The position numbers and the translations under genes were made by a program. Shown here piece after piece: positions 10,615 through 21,698 of a DNA stretch of 64,000 nucleotides. The notes beneath the pieces were generated by a model. That model made no database searches, was not told where the DNA came from, and saw nothing but the letters and a program-made list of their open reading frames with translations. Numbering within the stretch: position 1 is the first letter of the stretch; each line of letters begins with the position of its first letter. Source of the stretch: Rhizodiscina lignyota (Eukaryota > Ascomycota > Dothideomycetes > Aulographales > Rhizodiscinaceae); assembly GCA_010015805.1 (NCBI GenBank), contig ML978127.1, forward strand, positions 930,001-994,000, written 5' to 3'.

Positions 10615-13600
10615 GTAGTAGTGAAAGGCACCATTGATGTGCGGTTGGTGACCGTCGTAGATTTGGATTTAGGGAGCGGTGGATTCGAATCTGGTAGAAC
10701 CTTGGTCAACACACCCCCACCTTTGTCGCAAAAGAGCACAAGCACTACGGAGTGGGCAAAAGTAGAAAACATACCACGCATGCATGATTACACAAGCCAC
10801 TGGACCAGGCGCAAGCAACGAGTGAGCTTGGGGATTATAAGGGAGGAGCGGTGAGTTTTTGACTCGGCGACAGTCAAATGTTCTGACGGACTTTTTTCCT
10901 TCAAGATTTAATGTCCAATCAACCAGTCGAGGAATTGAGTGTGATGTTGGTGTGGCGGCAGGGACTGGATGGATGCGAGAGCAACTCGATTGGTGGTGTT
11001 TCCGGCACGCGGGACAGTGTGAGTTAAGAAATACGAAAACCCACTGGTGCTGGCATTTTCAACAAAGTTCGTGCCTGAATAAAGTGGCAAGATAGAAGTC
11101 TACATGGCTATTTCAGCGAAAGCTTATGCCTACAATTTGGCTAGAAAACCCTGGCCGCTTGGGCTGGCCGATGGATCTCCAGACTATCTGACATAGGCAG
11201 GCGAGCCAGCTTTGCTCTGGTTCAGACCCTGTCCATCGGTAGGGACTAAGGGGCCGCTTGGTGGGCAATGGGTAGATTGAAGCATGGGGTTATGATTTTC
11301 CTACTGCGCGTGAGTACAGTAGGGCAGGCCCAGCAGCTCGTAACGACGGACGAGCACTGATGTCCGCCCAGGATGTCTGGCCGGAGAAGCCAATCACACG
11401 TGGAATTCTTGAAGTGGCCGATTCGGAGATGCCGGTGAGAAGTTCTCGTTGGGTGCTGTGAAAAAATTCCTCGCAGGCATGCCCTCTGCATTCGCTAGGG
11501 CCCGGAGAAGTCTCGCCACATCGGAAGGGCCCGACTAGACTGCACAGCCCTTTGCCGACGGAGACAAGGGAAAAGGTGAATTCTGCAGTTGGTATTGTGT
11601 TCTCGAACTTCCTGCCATGGCCCTTATCGACACATCTAATCAACCTGGCGAGCTCCTTAGGCTTCGGCGGCTTTTGGGTATGACTGCAGGGCTGCAAGGA
11701 TAGAAAATTGTACATCCCAGCGAGAGGCTTGCTCTCTGGCTCGTGCTATTGGAGCTCTCCTCCGGTACCGAAGAACTTATTCATCGTGCTTGTTGCCAAG
11801 TAGGGCCATTACAAGTGACTCGCCAAGGGAATCGCTCTGCACAAGGCGATATGACGACGGTAGTGAGCGATGGCCTTAGTAGTTAGGAGCTGGCTAGTGG
11901 AGAACTTGTCACTGTGAGCGTGGAGGGGACTGTGTCGGACCATGGTCGCTGTAACGCTCTGGACTCGTCCAGTGGGAGAACGCCCGTCACATTCGGCGCA
12001 AGCGAAAATGACCCACAGTGGAGCAGAATGTGGCTGTTGGTCGCCTGTACTGCCCATTCGAAGAGCTTTCACACCGTTTTGCAGTGTCGCCATCGCGCTG
12101 GTGGCGTTTACAAGCAGCCCCTGTCATCTGTAGACGCGGACGATTTTCCGCTACGAAGCTAGTGCATGTGCAAGTAAGAAGCCGCTGGCGTCAAAAGCTG
12201 TCCTTGACTTCATCCATCCCTCGAGGGGCAAGTCGTCGCATGCGGAGAATGCCAAAAGTTGCGCTCAACGCTCTGGATGGACGTCCCTTGGTGACGGAGC
12301 TCCTCCCGCGGTCGGCAGCATGATGCAACGTGCCGATCTCCACGAGAGAGGTTCGCATTAGCCAGCCAAGCGTCCCATTCCGCACTGCACACTGAGCTGC
12401 TGGGTTTCCGAGCCCACCAACCTGCTCTCACCCTCTGCCCCGGTAGCCGCATGGCTGGGAAGACTCGGATTGCAGCTGTACCAACATCGCGAGCTTCCGG
12501 CTGATGAGAGGGTGGTGCCTTGCAGATCGATCGAGCCGGCGCCGGACCCGTCGATGGCGTGGACAGCGCGCGGCCAGTCGGTCTCGAGGCTTCTTTGTTG
12601 GGGCTGCCTGTTCCATGCTTCAGTGTCCAGCTGTGGCTAGGTGCTTGGAGGAATCAATTCCTTCAAGCTAGTTAGCCGAAGAGAGCGTAGACGATATAGG
12701 CCACTGGTACATTGGACATCACAACCGACTTCGGCCCGACTCAGAGGGCAGCTATGTACGGCGGACACATCTTGGTACGTTAGCCCGTTAGCTGCTGCAG
12801 CCGGGGATGCGCACCGGTTCCCAGGGTCGCATGCTGTTACTGCTGCACTCATCCGGAGGCGCTTGTCTCGCGTGTGGGTGATTGCGATCCGGTTCTCAGG
12901 GGACAGCAAGAAAGGGTTTCCATGCGGATCTTCGCCGCGGCGGAGCGCACTGGCGCCGAACTGAACCGGCCCTTCATCGTTGCATCACGATGTTGGGGAT
13001 TGATGGCGAAATGTGAAAGGAACCGTGCAGATCATCGCGTGGGTTGATCGCCGCGGACTTAGCCGGCGGGTGGTTGCACCCTTTGCGACGGACGTGGAGG
13101 TGCATATCAATCTGGCACCTCCTACAGCTCTTGCTTGTAGCTTGGTTGATCATTGACTTTCCCATTTCATTCCTGGTCCTCCAATGGAACGTCTCGTTAC
13201 AACGACCGCAACAAATTCCCGGATTGCGCCGAGGCCTCCGAGGCCCAGATGGGGGCGAGGAAGACGTGTGAGCCCTAGCCACACACCAGCCCCAGTTGCA
13301 CTCCGCCACAGTGTGGGAAGCCAGCTTGTAAAGGCTCGCCTGGCTCTTGACAATGGGTATCAGCGAGACGATCAACATCTGCCTGAGTTCAGCCTGTATT
13401 GCTGCTGCCAGATCCTAGCATCCGACGGCACCACCTTCCTGATACTGGACAGGATAGAGCTTCTAGAGCGGTCTGTATCATAAAGAGATATGAATGCGAT
13501 GTGCAAGGAATCAATATTGTGGCGTAATGGCATTCATGCCATATTGCTTTTAGAGGATTTGCGTGGGATGAAGAAAATCAGCCTCTACGTGGCGGCAATG

Positions 13601-15268
13601 CTGCCAGAGGAACGGATGCCAAGATGGCGAGAAATCCTGCTCCATACGATTGGAGCAAATGACGAAGCAATATGCAGGTGAGAAAGAATATGGTGCTGAA
13701 TGAAAGCAGGATATTATGACCACCAACGACTTGGACTTATCCTTTGAGATGATGTGCAGGTTGACATGGTTGGGGAGCCGACATCATGTTTGATCCCGAA
13801 GCTGGAGAAGAGAGCGCCCTGGGATGAAGTGTTTTTCTATGCACTGCATCCCTATACTTGGCGGCCTGCCTCGAAGACTACTGGGAGCACGACTACTGTC
13901 CGGACTCTTTGCGCGAAAGTTTCTTCCTTTTGCGCCAACACTCTTTGCAATGAGCTGTCTTCCACTACTGGGGCATATCTCAACAAAGTAAGCCAAGCCA
14001 TGATGTAACCATTTCCTAACTTTATCACTATCGTTCAGTCTGTACTTCCTGCATGTGTTTCTGGCTACTCGTTTCACGTGTTGGAAGATCTTTTCTGTCC
14101 ATTGTGTTTTGTTGGAGAGGATGCGGAGACTTCTGTACCACTTGGAATCTGGCACGGTTCATACCATGCGGACGCTCGTAGAACCGTATACGAGAGCCTG
14201 CAAGCGATATCCATTTTCCCCAGTGGCTTCGTCTTTGGAGATGAATCTGCGACATCATGTTTGACTTCGTCATCCGAGAAGCCTTGAATGCAAGACTTGA
14301 AATTAAGGAGTACCTGATATCAATCAAGTATTATCCCCTCTGACTACATGCGAGGCCACGGCAAAGACCTCAACCCCAAGCAAACCTCATGTCCCAATTC
14401 CACTCTTTGACAAGCAGTAGTTGATAGATCTACTTCCGCCGCTACTCGACACAGACTCACAGTCCACTGACTGTTGTCTCTACCCGGCTACGCCGAACCA
14501 AGTGGTATACCGCGATTCTATACTCAAGGCAACTCTCTAATATGCCACCGGAACACGCTTAGGAGGCATTTCAAACGAACTTACTTTCCTGTGCGGTTGC
14601 AGAATTCCACCGGCAATCCAACCTTCCATCTGCATCCATCTACAAAAGCCAAATATATTCACTCACTCAGGATTCCGAACGGTTCTTATCATTCCAACAT
14701 CTCGGGGGCTCATGGATGGTGCAAGAAGCAATAACTTAAACACATCACATAACCACAGTACTACTCAAGTACTCACGCGGGTAGACCACTTCCATTTCTG
14801 CTCATCTTCTTCCAACTATCCACGCCGCCTTCTCATACTCGCTCACACCCCTCTACATCATTACTCTCTCTCTATCCTTCACAATCTTAAGATCTCCTCC
14901 ACAGTCACATTCGATCTCCAATTCTTTTTCACAGGTAAACTGCTTCAAAAAGCGAGCTATCAAATCTCCAGCATTATTCACTCTCGATGCACAAATTATC
15001 TATACTTTACGCTAGCATTGTCTGCACTGAGTCTCCTAAGACTTACTTCCTACGGATTAACTTGGGACATCTTCAACTCAGACCCGTACACCTCGGACCT
15101 GACGACATTCGCTCAACGAAATCCAAAGATCACCATCATCCATCCATATCCACAACTATCAAAGATTGCCTCATCTATCATCGACGGGAAAGATGCCCGT
15201 GAAGGCCGTCAGCGTCGTCCACGCGATCCGCCACCGCGTCGTGTGTATGAGCCATTCCCGGTTTAAAA
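10615..15268. other. Large gene-poor stretch, 4.65 kb
   Basis: No supported coding region was found. Open frames such as 11290-11715 (minus), 12974-13378 (minus) and 13784-14155 (minus) show no family motif and no coherent exon chain. Composition is mixed rather than AT-rich, so it does not look like a heavily RIP-mutated repeat. The left end presumably holds the promoter of the Zn2Cys6 gene. The right end (about 14760-14935) is strongly pyrimidine-rich on the plus strand, as in fungal 5' leaders, and precedes the RING-like relic. Confidence 0.5.
14760..14940 (+). promoter_or_regulatory. Pyrimidine-rich leader-like tract
   Basis: About 180 bp are dominated by C and T on the plus strand and end in a CACAG/GTAAAC junction that could be a splice donor. 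Such tracts mark core promoters and 5' leaders in filamentous fungi. It lies 330-510 bp before the decayed RING/IBR-like frame and suggests that this locus was, or still is, transcribed. Confidence 0.4.
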
Positions 15269-15891
15269 TTGCTTGGCGAGATACCTGAATTGTATACGAA
15301 AGATGAAATCAAGCACATACTACAGAAATACAATTCTCGCTGTAACATGAAGCAAGCTGGACGAAGCCCTCAGAACTATCTTCTGGGTGAACTTGCTGCT
15401 TTGAACATGACGCTGCGGCCTGACGGAATCGGAGCACCGGAGCGTCTCGAAATTCCGAGTCGCAATGTCAACATCGTTCCTGAGCGCCACCAGATTCTCG
15501 ACGATAACGGGGATTACGTCCCGAGCGCCTATTCGAAGGGACAACTGCCGATGACTTGGAGCGACATTGAGCCAAAGGTGAAAGAGATGGTGAAACACGC
15601 CCATGCCGAGCATGAGCCCGACCCAAATCTTGTCGGACCCGTCCGGATCTGCGTCGAGTGTCGGCAAAACGCGCGGAGCTAATTTCCCTGAAGAGATGAC
15701 TGCGCTGTGCAATCACCCACAAAATCAGTGCGATCAGTGTGTTGCGAGATACATCACTGAAATCATTCAGGATGGAGAGGGCGACAGAACAACCTTTTCT
15801 GTCCCGACTACGAGCAGGACGTGGATGAGGAGCATGTCCGAAAGCTCACTTTTCAGCGACCTTCAAGAAGTATGAATTTATGAATTTTTAA
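15269..15891 (+). pseudogene. RING/IBR-like protein gene, frameshifted relic
   Basis: The first frame (to the stop at 15682) reads as a real protein, with LLGELAALNMTLRPDG, ERHQILDDNGDYVPSAYS and LVGPVRICVECRQ. Similarity to fungal RING/IBR proteins then continues in other frames. From about 15670 it reads ANFPEEMTALCNHPQNQCDQ, CVARYITEIIQ. From about 15797 it reads FCPDYEQDVDEEHVRKLTF, and from about 15846 SATFKKYEF. Together these give the ordered ligand pattern CxxC, CxH, CxxC, C-P of such domains, but no intron can explain one- or two-base frame changes without losing residues. Three frame changes in about 200 bp point to decay; assembly error is the alternative. The first in-frame ATG is at 15347. 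No upstream exon could be tied in confidently. Confidence 0.5.
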
Positions 15892-16661
15892 GACTTAAAA
15901 GCTGGTTTTCTCGCAGGTACTGCATTATGGATTAATCTCCGCATGTGAAAATGATCTCCTCCTTCGAAAATATTTTATGAAAGACCTTGCGATGACACGG
16001 AAGAAAGCTAATCTTTGACTCCCTTCTTGTCTGGCGTTTGAGACATGGCTGACTAGGATATTGGGAGTTTACTCATTCGGTGTTGGGCGATTACTCGGCG
16101 GGCTATTAGTCTTTCCACGATTGCTGGCCTTCAAAATTCTGTGTGCTTACCAGATCTTGAATAGACATGATTTTTCAGGTCACTGAGACAAGGAGTTTGA
16201 GGTTGATGGGCGTGGGATATCCCTGCGACGCACTGGGTTCGGATAATATATTTATTAAATGATGTCCGCTATCATTTGCAGGATTGTGCTGACTGCTGAG
16301 CATACGGAGACAAAGACACGAGCGTGTCCTCCGCTGGCTGTTTTGTACTACTTGAAATGTAAACAATGGCCCAGCCTTTTTGACGTCTACCATGCTAAAT
16401 TTGAGACGTGTTTTCTTCTATTTAGCCCGTGCTATGCTTTACAGACTCAGTTAAAGCAGGAGCCAGGAGCCACCTCGAAATTGCGTGTAGCATTGCATAG
16501 AATAGTGCTATCTTGATTAATCACTACCTACGGGGGGGTAGCGGACTGCGGCCTTGTTCACAAAGGTACGTAATTTGTCGGCATACTCTCCTGTTGGTAG
16601 AGTGTCATTGTCCACCCAAGCTTATGTCGAGTACATTTTCCACGTGGAACTTATGTGCGTG

Positions 16662-16982
16662 TGACGTAGCGTGGCTCTACTGAATGGTGGGAATGAGCCT
16701 CTGACGTACATACGGAGTATAACCCGCCCCCCTAAAGTGGCCTCGTGCCGTGAACCTAGCTGCTGGAGTGAAGGATCTGTCACAAGCGGCCAATAGCTGC
16801 ACCAAGCCAGCGGGAAATCACGATTGCATGCATAATTGAGCGCGTGGCTGTGTGGAGCTTGAACAAATCGGATCGGATTGTGAGAAATGCCATGTTGTGC
16901 CGAATCGACTTTTTGCCCCGCGTTTTTCATGTGGTCTGGTGGGGCAGCCACTTCCACCCGCAAACTTTTGCATGATGACGTC
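16662..16982. promoter_or_regulatory. Stress-type promoter elements (TGACGT x3, CCCCT)
   Basis: TGACGTA occurs at 16662-16668 and 16702-16708, and TGACGTC at 16976-16982. These match the core of CRE/Atf1-Sko1 sites. CCCCT, the stress response element core, lies at 16729-16733. All are 215-540 bp upstream of the Hsp12-type start codon. Short motifs occur by chance, but three TGACGT cores in 320 bp next to a stress gene is suggestive of control by a HOG/SAPK-type pathway (inference). Confidence 0.45.
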
Positions 16983-17077
16983 GAGATTTCATCGTGACCT
17001 CTTCATGAGGCCGTGAGCTGAGCCGCGCGAAAGCGGCCAACAGCAAGCGGCAGGAGTGTTGTTGCCTAGAGGTAGAG

Positions 17078-17085
17078 TATTTAAA
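17078..17085 (+). promoter_or_regulatory. TATA box of the Hsp12-type gene
   Basis: TATTTAAA lies 113 bp upstream of the ATG and is followed by a C/T-rich leader (from about 17090), the classical arrangement of a strongly inducible fungal promoter. Confidence 0.6.
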
Positions 17086-17197
17086 GACCCTTCCTTTCCT
17101 CGCCAACTGTTCTTCTCTCTACCTCACAAAGCCAAGCACAAAACTTCAAAACACCTTCAAATCACAACTTCAAACCTCACTCATCCAAACAATCATC

Positions 17198-17619
17198 ATG
17201 TCTGATTCAGCACGCAAGGGTCTCGGCGAGCAGGTGAGTTAATCCAGACATCGCTGCCGCCGTCAATCAAGATCTATAAATCTAACACGCGGATCAGGCG
17301 CAGGAGAAGGTCACTCCTGACTCGCAGAAGTCGACATTCGAGCAGGCCAAGGAGGGCGTCACTGGTACCGCCGACCGTGCTGCCGGTGCTGCTCAGCCTG
17401 ACGACCAGAAGTCCACCACTCAGAAGATGGGTGACTCTGTCCGTGGCACCTCTGACGATACATCCGAGCAGGTAAGAGCCCATCTCGATGAAGCCTCCTC
17501 ACTGGCAACATACGCTAACATGTGACCTCCAGAGCAAGAGCTACGTGCAGTCTGCCCAGGAGGGTCTCTCTGGCGCTGCCCAGAGCGTCAAGGACACCTT
17601 CTCCGGTGACAAGAAGTAA
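17198..17619 (+). CDS. Hsp12/Hsp9-family small stress protein
   Basis: Three exons (17198-17233, 17298-17471, 17533-17619) with introns of 64 and 61 nt encode 98 residues. The family signature is clear: MSDSARKGLGEQAQEKVTPD, then SQKSTFEQAKEGVTGTADRA, AQPDDQKSTTQKMGDSVRG and a C-terminal SAQEGLSGAAQSVKDTFSGD. The protein is highly charged, lacks Cys and Trp, and should be disordered until it binds membranes as an amphipathic helix. In yeast Hsp12 stabilises the plasma membrane under heat, osmotic and oxidative stress, and Aspergillus homologues (awh11-type) are strongly induced. Acceptor 17297 was chosen because it keeps the conserved EQA-x-EK join. The promoter carries stress motifs, consistent with inducible expression. 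Confidence 0.95.
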
Positions 17620-19205
17620 ACACGCCTTGGCCGTTTACCTTTCCGGGATGCTTCTTCCCCTCGATACCTTTCCCTCTCAATTCGATCGACACTACTTCTT
17701 CCTTCTCTTCGCCACTTGAAACGACCTTTGCAGCTTTGATGGAGGGTTTTCTTATCTTCAGCGGGCGGATGTGATCCGGATGCAGTTGGTGGGGCGTGGC
17801 ATGGGCTTTCACTTCTAGGTACACAAATTGCATACGACAGTCATGACATATGATACGTAGAATCATGAATCGAATGCTCTGACAAATTATGAGCCTCCCT
17901 TTGTCTTATTGCTCCTCGTGAAGATTCTTGCGATCAACTCGCTATCCAATTTACCTGATTGGGTATATGTATAAAGCTGCGGTATTTATGTCTCATGACT
18001 CTTCATGATTGGTTGTTGTACTGTTGAGGATCGGATCGTTCGTGATTGTCAGTGGGGCTGGACAACTCGGATCAAGTATCAAGGCGCGGCTGAAGTTTTG
18101 ATTGATGCGATTTGAGGCTGGTCGGCTCTATAATGGTCATCGGACATAGGCTGACAAGCACATACTCACGCGCTCTATCGCGTATGGAGACAGCAGACTC
18201 CTATTTCGATATCGATCCTAGCATCGAAACAATCCACAGCCTCAACATATGCAAATGTGAAGATCTTATGGTTCGCAAAAGATACGTCATTCCTGAATCC
18301 GCGATATAAGCGGCCAGTGGTCACTGTGGAAGATGAGCAAAGGTCAGTTGACCGTATGCCTCGCAGGGTTGTGCAAGTGAAACGTCTCCCAACAGCAGAA
18401 CGCGCCATCCCTCTTTCGGCAGCGTGCAGAGATGCGCAGGAACGTCAGATACGCAAACAACCACGTTTCTGGAGCGTCAGTTTGATGCGCTGAATTCTTG
18501 TGCAACAAGACGTCAGAGATGAGCAACTGAGCAGCCGAATGCTCACGGCGGCGAGAGCAAGCAGTCTTGATATGTGCTTTGTCGAGAGCCTTAAGGCGTC
18601 TCACGTATGTATAGGCATCGGGGCCGAACTACTAAGGGAGCCAGCGTATAGGGAGCACCGGAATGAGAGCTTCGCTGTGCTCGAATGCTCAGTTTGGCAA
18701 CGTCTTTGGCATCATTTGGGACTTAATGACGTCGATCAACTGCGCTGCGCTGCGCTTTCCCAAATTTGATGCATCAGTCGGCCTCACGCGTGACACTTTC
18801 GCGCGTATCCTCAGCTATCTCCTTGACCAAACACGCTTCCTTACATATCACGATGCGCCGCTGGGCCTGAAAAGGTCATGTTGTGCCCATTCTCCTCTCG
18901 CAACCCCTTTGTCACGAAAGTGAAGTCTACTTTCCCGTTCCCTTACTTTGTTCTTACACCTTCTTAATCAGAGCACCGATTCTCTTCTGCAACTCAGGGG
19001 CGTCATCTGATCACGCCAGTTAAAGCTAAGGTTAAAGAGAACGAGATCTCCGCGGAACTCTACTTCACCCTTGGCGTCACTGCTTCACATCGTCGAACAC
19101 AGCCATCACATCAAGACAGTTGACATTCCTGCACGAACAGAACAGCAGCTCTTTCGTCGGCCATCTTCTCTGCCACTCAAGCTAATCTCAGTTTAATCTC
19201 GAAGC
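17620..19205. other. Intergenic, 1.6 kb
   Basis: 3' flank of the Hsp12-type gene and 5' flank of the next plus-strand gene. Short open frames around 18112-18923 have no recognisable content. No repeat or RNA gene is seen. Confidence 0.55.
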
Positions 19206-20750
19206 ATGGCTCACCACGAACTCGCTCTTCATGCACTCAGCTTCGGCATCGACAAGATCCCAGACAAGTTTTGGCATTCCATACCCGGGGGATATTTCAA
19301 GCCCAAAGAACTGGAGAAGGTGAAGGAAAAGGCTAAAGAGAAGGTCGAAAGCTTGACGCATCATCAGCGCCGCCGAAGCGGGTCTGAATACAACGGTCGA
19401 AGAAGCGGAGGTGATGAAGACCGTGGACACCGTCCCAGACGTGCTGCATCTCTCGACGGCTCAGATTACAGCGATGACGAGGCGGATCGAGAGCATCGAA
19501 GGGGCAGAGAACGACGCGAGAGAGGCCATGGACGCAAGTCCGAGCGCGAATACCGCGATGAGAGGCCATTCGATAATAGCAATCATCGCGCCTCTCTTGG
19601 TGGATTGAGCAGCCCGACAGCCCATCGACCTTCGACAGCACCTAGTCCGTATCCTCCGCAGGTCTATAATCCCGCGGCATATGCTGGATCTCCAGTTGGG
19701 CAGCAAATTCCGTACCAATATCCTGCTTCACATGCACCACCGGTAAGTCCTGCCTTCGATGTTGGTGCCCAACGAAGCTCTGACAGCTCTATACAGATGA
19801 CATATTCGGGTCAAGAAAGTGCTCGAAGTAGCCGGTCGTCCTCTGCTCAGCCTATGTGGTCCGGTGAAAGCAGTCGCCGCTCAAGCACCTATCAGCAGAA
19901 CAATTACTCACCCCCAACTGGCTATAGTCCTCCAAAGCATAGTCAGACGATGCCAACTCCCCCTCATCAAGCGTGGCACTCGCATCCGGCATACCATGGA
20001 GGAGCACCTCTTTCGGCTGCGGCGAGCAAATACACTCCTGCACAGCATCCTAGCCTTCACATCTATACACAGTTCCCAGCAGGATCGGACCAACAGTCAC
20101 CGATCCCCCAGCCTCAGCAAAATAATCCACAGTATGCCTCCCCAAGTGCAACTCCTACTCAACACTCTCCATTTCCAAACCCTCAGTTGTCACCTTTTGT
20201 CCTTCCTCAGTATTCTCCGCTTGTCCGCTCACAGACTTCTCCTGCTGTCCAATCTCAGGCTTCGCCTGTGGCAGGACCACAGTTATCACCACTTCAATTC
20301 CCTCAGTTTCAGCACTTTTCCATTCCTCCCCGTTCTCCCCAGCTTCACAATTCTCCATATTCTTATCCAAGCACATACTCACCATACCAACAGCCCGCAG
20401 CACTACAGTCCCCACCCCCTTTCAGCCTACAAAACCCACTATCCCGCCACGGTAGCATCTCCAATCGCAATCAACAACATGTCGTCCCCGGCACCGGTGC
20501 ATTCATCGGCCCACAACAACAGCACCGTTCCCGGCGCGACTCCGCAAGCAGCGGCGGCAGCAACGCAGCGTACAGCCCGCGGAGCCGCACGTCAAGCCTA
20601 AGTGTGGAAACCAGGCATGATGGTGGAAGGCGGGAAAGCATCAGCAGGAGGGACAGCTTTGGTAGAAAGGAGAGGAGTCGGCATCATAACCGGACACAGA
20701 GTGGGCGGAGAGAACGACTGGAAGATTTGAAAGATGCAAGCGAGGGTTGA
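19206..20750 (+). CDS. Disordered Ser/Pro/Gln-rich fungal protein
   Basis: The open frame from the ATG at 19206 is 514 codons. A likely intron at 19743-19796 (GTAAGT donor, CTGAC branch-like site, ACAG acceptor) is 54 nt, so reading continues whether or not it is removed; spliced length is 496 residues. The only ordered-looking part is the N-terminus: MAHHELALHALSFGIDKIPD, then FWHSIPGGYFKPKELEKVKE and a short charged helix. The rest is low complexity. There is an Arg/Asp/Glu-rich stretch (~60-130), then many S-P, Q-Y and P-Q repeats (LSPFVLPQYSPLVRSQTSP type), and an Arg/Ser-rich end (RRESISRRDSFGRKERSRHH). I do not recognise a named family. Composition suggests a scaffold or RNA/condensate-associated protein, but that is only inference. 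Confidence 0.8.
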   Translation: MAHHELALHALSFGIDKIPDKFWHSIPGGYFKPKELEKVKEKAKEKVESLTHHQRRRSGSEYNGRRSGGDEDRGHRPRRAASLDGSDYSDDEADREHRRGRERRERGHGRKSEREYRDERPFDNSNHRASLGGLSSPTAHRPSTAPSPYPPQVYNPAAYAGSPVGQQIPYQYPASHAPPVSPAFDVGAQRSSDSSIQMTYSGQESARSSRSSSAQPMWSGESSRRSSTYQQNNYSPPTGYSPPKHSQTMPTPPHQAWHSHPAYHGGAPLSAAASKYTPAQHPSLHIYTQFPAGSDQQSPIPQPQQNNPQYASPSATPTQHSPFPNPQLSPFVLPQYSPLVRSQTSPAVQSQASPVAGPQLSPLQFPQFQHFSIPPRSPQLHNSPYSYPSTYSPYQQPAALQSPPPFSLQNPLSRHGSISNRNQQHVVPGTGAFIGPQQQHRSRRDSASSGGSNAAYSPRSRTSSLSVETRHDGGRRESISRRDSFGRKERSRHHNRTQSGRRERLEDLKDASEG

Positions 20751-21698
20751 TGATGGAGTTTGGAGGTATCACAAGGAAGGTTTCCGGCGATATGGCAATG
20801 GAATGGTGGGTGATATTGCGGTGATGAAGATGATGAAGATGTGGATGCTTGAAAAGGCCAAAAGGCCAAGAAAAAGCATCAAAGGGCCTGGGACTGGAGT
20901 TGAAGATAATGCTCTTTTCTTTTGGTTATGGATTTTCATTTCCTTTGAAGTTCCCTCTTCTAAATCCCTTTATTGCCCACATCGACCTTTTGCGTGTTTA
21001 GCGTAGCGAAGCATCGGAGTTGGGACAAGCGAGAATGACGAAGTGACGACTGACGACTTCACGAGAATGGCTCACGAATTACGACTTTATACCAGATTGG
21101 CAACAGGCCCACCTCACTCAAATTGCTATTATCTTCTTTGGTCTGTATTATAGAGAAGCTTACTCAATATGCTACGTCTCCGCGTTTGCGTTATATTTCG
21201 CTACTCGGTTTGCTGTGACGGTGCTACAACTCCCCTGAGCATAAAATTTACCAATATGTCTTGATGATTGACATGACAAATCGCTCATTACAATAATCTA
21301 ATCAGCACTCTGAATACTTCCACGTTTATTCCTCTGTGCTGGGAAGAGACTTGACGCCACAGACGCCACAATACTTATACGATGTAGATGTGGCTTGCCT
21401 GACCCTTCACCCTTGCTCAAGTTCTGGCTTCGGAGGCTGATCCATGCGTTGTCCGCGACGTTCTCATGACGATCCTCCGCCTTTACATCGCATTTAAGCT
21501 TCCCCATCTCTCGCTGCGACCTTCTCCGGCCTGTACTACTCTTTATACGGTAGCTTGAACGCGCTGCGGGGCTCATTTGAATCCACCAACGACCTGCTCG
21601 AACACTCAAATACCGTCGTACTACCTCGCGACTTCAGACCGCCGTGAAACCAGGACAACAGCTCCAGCTCAGACGATGGAGCCGAGGCGGTGTGGTCG
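20751..21698. other. Intergenic plus possible upstream exon of the NIPA-type gene
   Basis: Most of this 0.95 kb is featureless. Bases 21498-21644 have a coding look in the frame of the NIPA-type first exon (segments LYYSLYGSLNALRGSFESTN and DLLEHSNTVVLPRDF) but contain no ATG, and a TGA at 21645-21647 separates them from that exon. See findings. Confidence 0.5.

Larger units (their letters stand above)
15892..17197. other. Intergenic, 1.3 kb, upstream of the Hsp12-type gene
   Basis: No coding region is supported. The last 600 bp hold the stress-promoter motifs listed separately (three TGACGT elements, one CCCCT element and a TATA box) and a CT-rich leader just before the ATG. Confidence 0.6.

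Noticed and set aside
10676-10700. GGATTCGAATC-like sequence resembling a tRNA B box
   Set aside because: No matching A box or cloverleaf arms could be drawn around it on either strand.
13779-14264. 15-bp exact repeat CGACATCATGTTTGA at 13779 and 14250
   Set aside because: A repeat of this length is expected about once or twice by chance in a 64-kb window; flanks are unrelated.
14078-14287. 69-codon plus-strand frame with CPLC-like motif
   Set aside because: Reads somewhat like protein, but no start context, no neighbouring exons and no family match.
10615-14700. Possible decayed transposon
   Set aside because: No transposase, reverse transcriptase or terminal repeat was recognised, and composition lacks the AT bias of RIP.
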